Shown here in pieces: positions 56,531-64,000 of a stretch of DNA of 64,000 nucleotides; positions within the stretch are counted from its first letter, which is position 1; every line of letters begins with the position of its first letter. The DNA lies in contig CM061142.1 of the NCBI GenBank assembly GCA_030789695.1, positions 361,236,257 through 361,300,256 of the forward strand. The letters run 5' to 3'. This DNA comes from Scilla litardierei. Its lineage: Eukaryota; Streptophyta; Magnoliopsida; Asparagales; Asparagaceae. The notes under the pieces are model-generated. The model was not told the origin of the DNA and made no database searches. It saw nothing but the letters and a program-made list of their open reading frames with translations. The translations under genes and the position numbers were made by a program.

Positions 56531-59420
56531 ATTTAATTGTTAAATAGTTGTACACTTTCTTTTATGCGATAAAATTAGCGTAGCTTAATTTTAATGGCTA
56601 GTTCCTCTTGTCCTTTATTTGATAACACAAGACAACCCTTTAGGTTAGCCATTAAGAAATCATTAAAATTTATTAATTGAATTTTAATGACATGCTATGT
56701 TTTAATAAAACATTAACAACAATATTAGACCTAATTCCTGATTAGGGTAGTCCTTTTAATGAATTTGTAATTATAAATGTTATGATATTAATTCTCATTA
56801 AAGGACTTCGCTTTTAGCGTTGTTAATTATTTATTAAAATCCTAATAACGATTAGGATAGCACGTAAACCTTATAGTTGATAAGGACTTAATAAAAGTTA
56901 TTAAACAAATCCTAAAATTTTGAATTTAAGGATGCAACTAGTTGATAGGATTAATTAGTTGTTAATAAAAGCTGTTTAGTCTATGGCATACATACAAAAA
57001 TGACAAGCTTCATTCAATGGACCATGATCCAGTCAATGTGCTTGGCTAAGAGTTCTGGATCACCCTTTAAGGGATAGTGATCCTGGCTTAGTCAATTCCC
57101 TGGTTGTGTTCCGCTGGACCGCAATGTCGCGAATCATGATTTATGACACCCTTGACTATATCTAAGTCAAATACGTTAATGATCTTTTTCAAGATTAGCC
57201 GTAGCCCTCCTTGTTTTAGGGTTTAGCAACTACAGGGTCCGTGTTACAGTTGTTGAGATACACTCAAGCTGTGACATGGCAACCCTGTAGAAACCAACTC
57301 CTTAAATACATAAGATGAAATCTTGACTGACCCAAACCGTCGTCTCGTACCCCGAGCGTCGACGTAAGTTAAGTCAACGATGTAGTCTGGCTAGATGTAG
57401 TCTAAGACCTGACCCAAACCGACGGGTCGTGAATACACCGAGCGGCGGGGCAAGTCAGGCTAGACACAAAAACAAGGGTCCGACTAGACTAAACATTGTG
57501 ATTTGGATGAGCACACTCATGATCACAAATGGCTGGGGGCAAAAACCGATTAAGGGAGTCATATCCGATATGATCGATAAAGAGTCATCTTCCGATCACA
57601 GAGTCAAGCAACTTATTGAGCTACACTCAAGGTTGTTAGACTCAAGGTAATTGGACCTCTTACCCATTAATTTTAATTCGATTAAATCGTTCGTTATTAA
57701 GCTTTAAAACGATCGTAAAAATAGTGGGAGGATATAGATAGATAAAAGCCAATCTACCTATATTTAATATTGAACATATGCTAAACTAGGACAAGACTAT
57801 GTTTACAAAAGGAATCAATATATAATGGAATTAGTTAACTGGTTAAATTAGGTTGATTAATTGAATATCAAGTTAAATTCTAATTGATAGAATTAAAACT
57901 ATATTCTCGTTGACATTAAAATGACCTTCTAAAGAACAGACTTAAGAAATATGAATTCATTAAGTTCTGGGTCCAACAAATAAATTAACGCTACATGTCA
58001 CTCGTCTCTATATGAGGCAGCTTGAACATATAGGATATTCGAAGTATGTTTCTCCCTACAACTTGTCGAGCTACCCTCAAGGTTGTATAGACAAACAATT
58101 TTGATCCGTAAAGTTCGAGAATTCGATCAAACCGTTTGAGTCGAAGACGAGCGCATGAGCGGTGTAAGATTATGTATCCCAACCGGATCTTGAGACAAGC
58201 AACTTCTTGAGCTACACTCAAGATTGCAAAGCTCAAGCGTTTGGATACATAAGATGCTTGCATAGCTATTTATTTATGTTGATATCTAAATGTGATTTAG
58301 AAAAGGAAGAAGGCACTTAGGAAAGTCAATCGAGTTAAATAGTTTAATTTATCATTAGTAAAGGCATAAGTAGGAGGAAATGAAAATGTGACATATTTTG
58401 ATGTCACGATTTCAGAATAAATTGTTATACAAAAACGTCTAACACACTTTGATGAATGTCGTCACCTTGCTTCTGAAGCAATGTTTTGTGTTAAGTAATT
58501 TGTGATAACTATAATATATTAAATGTTAGTATATATAAATAAAAAAGATAGTAGCAAACTTACATGGTAAAATTAGACTAGGCCTTATCGAGAGATTAAG
58601 CTTCACAAGTCACATAAAGAGGGGTCTGACCTCTCGTATTATGAAGTCTGCGGACACTTGTGAGTCTTATCCTCTTATATATAATGGCCGAAACCCATCT
58701 GTAAGACAGTGGGAGAATGAGTTGTCGAACTCAGTCTGGTACATACTGATGTACCCGAGTCTATATTAACCAAAATAAGTTATTCGTATATTTTATTAAG
58801 ACACGTGTTTTTGATGAAACACAAGTCTGATAAAATAAAGAACGAAATGACTAAAGTATTTAAACTGATTTGATTAGATCGAATGGTCAAATACTTAGCT
58901 ATATTAAATCTTGCGTAATTAAAAGAAAATATGATTTTCTCTCAGGTCAAGTCTGTTAACACATCCGTGTGTTAAAATGTATGAATCACACTAAGTTAGA
59001 CTTGGTGCGATCCATAGCCAGTGACTCTGAGCTAAGTCCTCCATCTGGGTTAAGTCCCAAATACTAATGCCTAGGTTTTGATAATGTTCTATGAGAACAT
59101 TATCAATAAGATATTCATTAAATCAATCATTATGAAGTTGTATAATTACTCGAATTTCGTGAGACGAAGAGTCGAGTTAAACATCATAACTGATGATGAC
59201 TAAGTCAACTTCTAGGATAAAATTCGGAGTAGTAACTCCGATTTAAAACTTGATGCAATTAGAAAAGGTCCGTGTGCGTAAATAAATTTTGGAATTTAGT
59301 TTACGTGCCCAAGGAAAATGTTTCCTCACTTTCTGCAAGTAAATCTTTAAGTTGAAAGATTGGTGCAGAAAGAAAATAGTGAAGTGCAATCATGTTGGTC
59401 GAGAACGGTTTTCATATTAA
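56531..59420 (+). other. Non-coding LARD core
   Basis: AT-rich, no frame of note. Repeated phrases about topic-like short motifs occur, for example TTGAGCTACACTCAAG and variants near 57250, 57616, 58065 and 58208, and paired CTGACCCAAACCG blocks at 57328 and 57411. These look like decayed sequence duplicated locally, and I assign no function. Confidence 0.5.
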
Positions 59421-59945
59421 TTCCTATAAACGGATTATGTTGAAACCGTCTCGCCAACAGATGTGTACAGATCTACTCGGACCAAAACTCGATGTAAACG
59501 CTTGAGTTGATCATGAAAATTGGAGCATTCACTTATAAGTTCGTTTTTCTAAATATGATTTAGACGGACCAACTTATATGAATTAGCCAGATAGTTTTCA
59601 AGGTCAGTGGGAGCGTATAAATTACATGCGAGGCATCAAAGAAATGGAACATATATTTTGACAAAGTAATCAAAAGGTTTGATTCTTTATCAGAAATAGA
59701 TATGAGCCATTTATGACCATTAACTAATTTAAAGATTATCATCGTAAGGTACGATGAACTGGATATGATCCAAGGGAAATAAAATATTATGGATTCCGAC
59801 AGACCAAATGAATTATTTGAATGAGATTCAAATGGTTGGTCTAACATGAACATAGAAACCCCTTAAAGTCTATAGTGTAGACGGTTTTAGCAGATCCACT
59901 CACGAAGGTTCTAGCACATGAAGTCGGGAAAACTTATGTGTAAAA
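59421..59945 (+). pseudogene. Relic of Copia integrase and RNase H tail in the LARD core
   Basis: CAGATGTGTACAGATCTACT reads QMCTDLLGP, like the start of a Copia integrase core. 59888-59940 reads VLADPLTKVLAHEVGK, like the conserved ADPLTK end of Copia RNase H. Stops occur throughout, and RT between them is missing. This ties the element to Copia. Confidence 0.55.
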
Positions 59946-59991
59946 ACGGTATTAGATACCGTGATAAATGGGCCTGAGTGCAAGTGGGAGA

Positions 59992-62762
59992 TGTAGGAGA
60001 ATGATGCCCTCCAGGATATTTATCTCTGTGTGAATAGCACAAACATCTTGTTCGAAATAACAGTAAGATGTTTGGTAATAATTTATCTAAGTTATATTAT
60101 AATGTAGTTAACATTAGATATCAACTTAGGTAAAGTCATGAGACTTTATGCAAGGTCAAACAGATATCGAGATGAGTATCTCGATCAGGGAGAAATGTTT
60201 GACCGTCTGTAGCATAAGTCTAAAAGGGTTCGTGGTCGTAGATGTTTCGAGACAAGGATATCGAAACATCGGATAGACCATTGTGTCTTAGTCTTCACCG
60301 TTAAGCGGTGGCGATGATCTCATGATCGTTCGACTTGGCGAAGTCGGAGACGAGACTCAGGTGCTCATTAGAGAATGAGTTCACTGAACGATCCACAAGA
60401 GTTATCATATGGTTACATTGACCAATCTGTCAATGATAACTCTTAGTTATGATAGGCTAGTTGGTCTTTTGACTTGAGGTCATTTTGACGAACCTATGCG
60501 TGAACAGTGCCACTTAGATCAACTGACCTAGCTTCGAGGCAAGGCCTATCGAAAGGTCTTTTGATTGGGTGTCACTTGAAACGTACGAGGCGAGTAATGA
60601 CCAAGAGAGGATTCGTCTCTCCCGGTCAATGGGAGTTAGTGTCGTAGAGTTAGTTCGATCTTTAGTAAAAACTCTGCGCAGAGTATGTTGGAAGAAGTCC
60701 AGCATAAGTTTGACTAAAGATCAATAGAAACTAACCGGAGTCAAGTCATTGGGGTTGACAGTTCAACCGTACCCTAGACTTGATCTACACGACATAGTTT
60801 AGACGAAAAGACTATAACTGCGGAATTCATCACGGACACAGTCAGAGTGGTCCCGACAAGACTCATGTCAATGAGTCAACCACATAATGATGATTCCTGA
60901 AGCAGGGAAGGCAACCACTGCGCGTGGTCACTGTCGTATAGGGCTTCGAGCCCAACCTGTTGTAAGGGTCAGGCTGTAGGGCCTCACACAGAGTGTGACC
61001 TTCGTCTAGTAATAGGTAGAAATTAGTTAGGGAGAATAATTTGCATTTGATGCAAAAGAAGAGAAAATTGCATTTGATGCAATATGATAATTTAAGCCTA
61101 GATAGGGGACTAATTTGCATTTGATGCAAAAGAGATTAAATGTGTTTTAAATTGTTTAAAACAATATTTAATAAAATAAACGCAAGGAAAAGTTCACGGG
61201 TTAGACGGGAATGTCCCGGTCTAGACCCAGGTTTGAACGGCGTCCAAATCAGACACCAAATGCTCAAGTTAGAACCAAAACAGCCAAAAGAAGCCCAAAC
61301 GGGTCAGCCCAAGAAGGTTGGGCTGAACCCTGCCTGGAAACGGGCGCTGGCGCCCGCTGGGAGCGGGCGCAGACCCGCGCCTGCTGCAGCAGGAGAGGGC
61401 GCCCGCTGGAAAGCGGGCGCAGGCCCGCGCCCGCTCCAGCGGGCGCGGGCGCCCGCCAGAAACGGGCGCCGGCCCGCGCCCGCTTAACAGCGGGCGCGGG
61501 TGACGTGCGCCCGCTGGGCGCATGCGCTGCACGCGCCTGGCTTGGCTTCTGCGCGCGCCAGAATTTGTGGGCCCCATTGTGGGACCCACGTGGGTTCAGA
61601 ACCCTAGGAAAATTTGGCGGCTGCAGATTTCTGAAATGTATGGCTTTGGGCTGATCGTTGGACACTCAATTGGAGGGTCAAACAAACTCCGATTGACGAA
61701 CGGTTTTTTCCTATGCGTTCACCGTTGAACGCCCTTCGTATTGATAGGTTGTATCAATCTTGAAGCTCAACGGTGAGGGAGTTAAAATTCACGGAAGTTT
61801 GCACTTTGTGAAGTGCAAACTAACTTGATTTTAATTAACCCAAATTAATAGTCCCACATCAGATTTTGAGAAAAGAGGAGAGTCCGCCACCTGTATAAAT
61901 TGGGGTCTGCTCTCCTCCTCAAAACTCGTCCCAAGCTCTAGATCTGAGCAGCTCTCGTAAATGTTGGAGCACGCTCGGATCTAAGCTTAAATTAATATTT
62001 CTTCTATCTTCCTAAATTTCTGCCTTACTCTTGAGGGCTCAAGCAAAGCCGCAAAGGAGTTTGGATTTAGATCCGAAATCTAGGCGGAGGTTCACTGGCG
62101 TGAAACTTTCTTCGGCGCGTGGTTGGCTCGGCGGCACGAGGATTGTTCGCCTCGGGATGCGGAGCGGTTCGAGGAGCGGTTCGTGGAGCGGTTCGAGGAG
62201 CGGCTCGGCGTGGGACGGGGATCGACTCGGAAGACGGTGCGGAACATCTCGCCTACTCCAGGGTTGAGATTCCGGGTATGTGTTTAATTAAGCATTAGTT
62301 TAATTTAATCGCAGTAGGTTAGATCCTTCTTGGGATGGTCAGATCCATTCCAAGTTGGCATAGATCTTAGCTAAGGGTCTTGGACCTTAGGGCTAAGTTA
62401 AAATTGTTTTAACTGCATGTTAATTAGATTAACAAGTTTTTCTTCCGCTGCAATTGATTTGCTGTCTATGTTCCGTCCGACTTAGGACGGGACTAGAGTT
62501 TTTGTGCCCTAAGGGTACCGCAAAACCCTTCTGTGGTATCAGAGCTTGTTGAGCTTGAGTACGGGTTCTCGGGTTATGAGCCGACCCGAAGTAATCGCTC
62601 TTACCGTACCAAGTCCCGATAAGATGGTGATCTTATAATGGGTTGGGCATTGTCGAGAGGCATGCCGTAAAACAAGTTTCTGAGGTATATTGTGACGGGT
62701 CTAGGGTGCCATGGATGATGGGCTTTAACAGCGTCGCAATGATATCAGAGTGATACCCTTCA
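59992..62762 (+). repeat. LARD-like 3' LTR
   Basis: Near-identical to the 5' LTR apart from a shorter GC tract (61330-61550), one extra GAGCGGTTCG repeat block near 62160-62210, and scattered substitutions. Followed by CACCT. Confidence 0.92.
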
Positions 62763-63444
62763 CACCTCTGTGCCCATTTCTGTCGATCCCATTTCCGCTG
62801 CTAGCCCTGAGTGTCCCACTACCATTTTAGAGAGCGGCGAGACCTCCTTTACCGCCGTAGTGGCGGCCCTGTCCTCACTTTTGTTCACAGCCACCCCAGC
62901 CGTTGACCCGTCTGTCCCCACTGCTGCTATTTTCTCTGAGAGCGTCGTGACGTCTGTCCCCACTTCTGTGTCACTGACCTCTCTGCCCGCCTCGTCGCCT
63001 GTTTCCACCTCAGCTTCTGCTGCTGCTCCTTCCTCGTCTTCCTTACCTGCGTCTCAGCCTCACACAGAGGCCGAGCGACACTTAGCGAGCATAACACCCG
63101 AGCACCACCCCATATCTGCACCCATCCTTTACGGCAGCCGTGTGAGACAGCCCCGTACTTCACCTGTCCGACCTGTTCGACCCTCTGCTCCACCTCCCCC
63201 CGACACTCTGGTTCAGAGCATTCGTGCTCTTGAGGGGGCAGTCAGTGGACTCAGAGGAGACTTTAGGGCTCTCTCCGCCACCGTCAGTGCAGTCCAGACC
63301 CGCGTCTCCATACCTCCTAGTATTCAGGCTTGCCTGAATCAGATTATTGCGCGTCTGCCCCTACCACCTGCACCCAGCCAGCAGCCACCACCCCCACCCC
63401 CACCTCCGCCACAGGACGGTGCTAGTGCACCCCCACCCCCTTAG

Positions 63445-64000
63445 GCACACACTGGATGCCTTCCACATTTTTTGCTGTCAATACGCTGGATACTTTTTGT
63501 GAGCCTGCTGCTTTTGTACCCCTCCTCCACACACTGTTTTGTTGACATTTTGGTCCTATCCGTATATATATTTTTGGGAGAGAGTGAGTACTTTTTGGGG
63601 ACACTCATATATGCATTATTTTGATCTCTGCATGCATCACCTGCATTCTCATACCATTTTCTTTCTTTTTTCTACATCATGCTTGCATTCTCACCCACCC
63701 CACCCACTGTTTGTCTCTCGGTGTGCCACACTTTGCACATTGAGGACACTGTGCACTTAAGCTTGGGGGAGTGAGTTCTCACACTTTTTTATTTTTTTTG
63801 TCACCTTTTATTTTTATCTTCCCACCTTTTCTTTGTTTTACACCTTTTTCACTCACTTTTTTCGCTTTTACCATGCATCACATTTTTCTTACTTTCTTTG
63901 TGTGCTGCATAAGTACAGTAGTTTTATTTCCTTTTTATCCTTATTTCTTTCATCTTTTTGCTAGAGATTAATTTTCTGTGATGATGATGACATGGTGCTA
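63445..64000 (+). other. Athila-2 non-coding 3' region
   Basis: Pyrimidine-rich. TTAAGCTTGGGGGAGTG near 63757 is a polypurine-like block like those in Athila-1, but no LTR starts right after it, so it is an internal copy. The 3' LTR should follow beyond 64000. Confidence 0.65.

Larger units (their letters stand above)
53201..62762 (+). mobile_element. LARD-like Copia-derived element
   Basis: LTRs at 53201-56031 (2831 bp) and 59992-62762 (2771 bp), TGTAGGAGAATGATG...GATACCCTTCA. TSD CACCT is perfect (53196-53200 and 62763-62767). A Met-tRNA primer site lies next to the 5' LTR and the purine tract CAAGTGGGAGA before the 3' LTR. The internal 4 kb has no intact frame: an AT-rich triplicated tract, then relics of Copia integrase and RNase H tail. 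Large LTRs with a nearly non-coding core fit the LARD description; it must have been mobilised in trans. Confidence 0.9.
51921..63444 (+). pseudogene. ATHILA ORF-1-like gene, frameshifted and split by a LARD-like element
   Basis: The ATG at 51921 starts MPPRLRPRTWEPASKRKK, a basic then Pro-rich N-terminus. A frameshift near 52137 moves it to the frame of the main block to 53200 (RISHRSIVPTRFAHL, ERLGVLEGLLTLYDNVGWRD, TLDMLRAFFQWPA, TPELYMLYAM), which is the typical ATHILA ORF-1 or plant transposon-associated domain. The LARD-like insertion lies at 53201-62762; the frame resumes after the CACCT duplication in the same phase. The C-terminus is Ser/Pro/Thr-rich with a short heptad region (IRALEGAVSGLRGDFRALSA) and poly-Pro, ending at 63444. 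Without the insertion it is about 650 residues. Function unknown; it occupies the env-like position but I see no clear signal peptide or membrane anchor. Confidence 0.75.
46077..64000 (+). mobile_element. Athila-2: second RT-less Athila-type element, 3' end beyond window
   Basis: The 5' LTR is 46077-47830 (TGATC...GATCA ends), and an imperfect tRNA-Asp primer site follows. Gag-protease occupies 47961 to about 50393, then the conserved post-protease motif (50726-50770), an internal palindrome array with TATA, and an ATHILA ORF-1-type ORF (51921-63444) split by the LARD-like insertion. No RT, RNase H or integrase. The 3' LTR is not reached by 64000. Confidence 0.85.

Overview
This is nuclear DNA of a flowering plant. 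The evidence is an intron-containing ferric reduction oxidase (FRO) gene, plant-type Ty1/Copia and Ty3/Gypsy (Athila-group) LTR retrotransposons primed by initiator tRNA-Met and tRNA-Asp, a non-autonomous hAT element and a CACTA-like end. I cannot name the species. Most of the 64 kb is nested retrotransposons; the only plausibly live host gene is the 5' part of a FRO gene on the minus strand at the left edge (1-905).

Layout. 1-905: three 5' exons of FRO, reading out of the window, with a TATA box at 970-976. 906-1982: intergenic, with a TAGTCGACTA palindrome cluster. 1983-15320: Copia element C1 (184-bp LTRs, TSD TTGGT) with a related Copia element C2 nested in its leader (3630-10610, 148-bp LTRs, TSD ATGCA); both are decayed. 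15.3-17.6 kb: a truncated Copia 3' end and a promoter-like AT-rich tract. 17.6-22.5 kb and 37.1-37.9 kb: broken segmental copies of a FRO locus on the plus strand (exon 2 three times, exon 3 once), carrying a 468-bp hAT-type element (21541-22008, 8-bp TSD) and a Copia LTR relic. 22468-37096: Copia-A (minus strand), inserted exactly inside a FRO exon 2 (TSD TTCTC), itself interrupted in its integrase by Athila-1 (25370-34661). 38088-43823: Copia-D (minus strand, TSD TCTTG) inside another LTR relic. 44.1-46.1 kb: CACTA-like end, inverted LTR fragment and Sirevirus-like LTR relic. 46077 to the window end: Athila-2, whose downstream ORF is split by a large Copia-related element with about 2.8-kb LTRs and a nearly non-coding core (LARD-like, 53201-62762, TSD CACCT).

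Most interesting signal. Athila-1 and Athila-2 both lack reverse transcriptase, RNase H and integrase but keep gag-protease and a separate downstream ORF of the ATHILA ORF-1 type. Each carries an array of CpG-containing palindromes just upstream of the LTR TATA box, and a second array of the same motif just upstream of an internal TATA box that precedes the downstream ORF. The motif is CCGATCGG in Athila-1 and CTCGGCCGAG in Athila-2: it matches within an element and differs between elements. This looks like an element-specific cis-regulatory system with a private internal promoter, perhaps read by an element-encoded protein.

Second theme. The two nested short-LTR Copia elements C1 and C2 share RNA-structure-like architecture: LTRs built of hairpins, leader arrays of GGGC-CTGAA-GCCC hairpins, and a roughly 250-nt leader domain closed by a conserved, partly covarying GGCCGAT stem.

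Exons, TSDs, LTR limits and frames were read by eye from the sequence. Family names rest on motif recognition. No alignment, database search or expression data were available.
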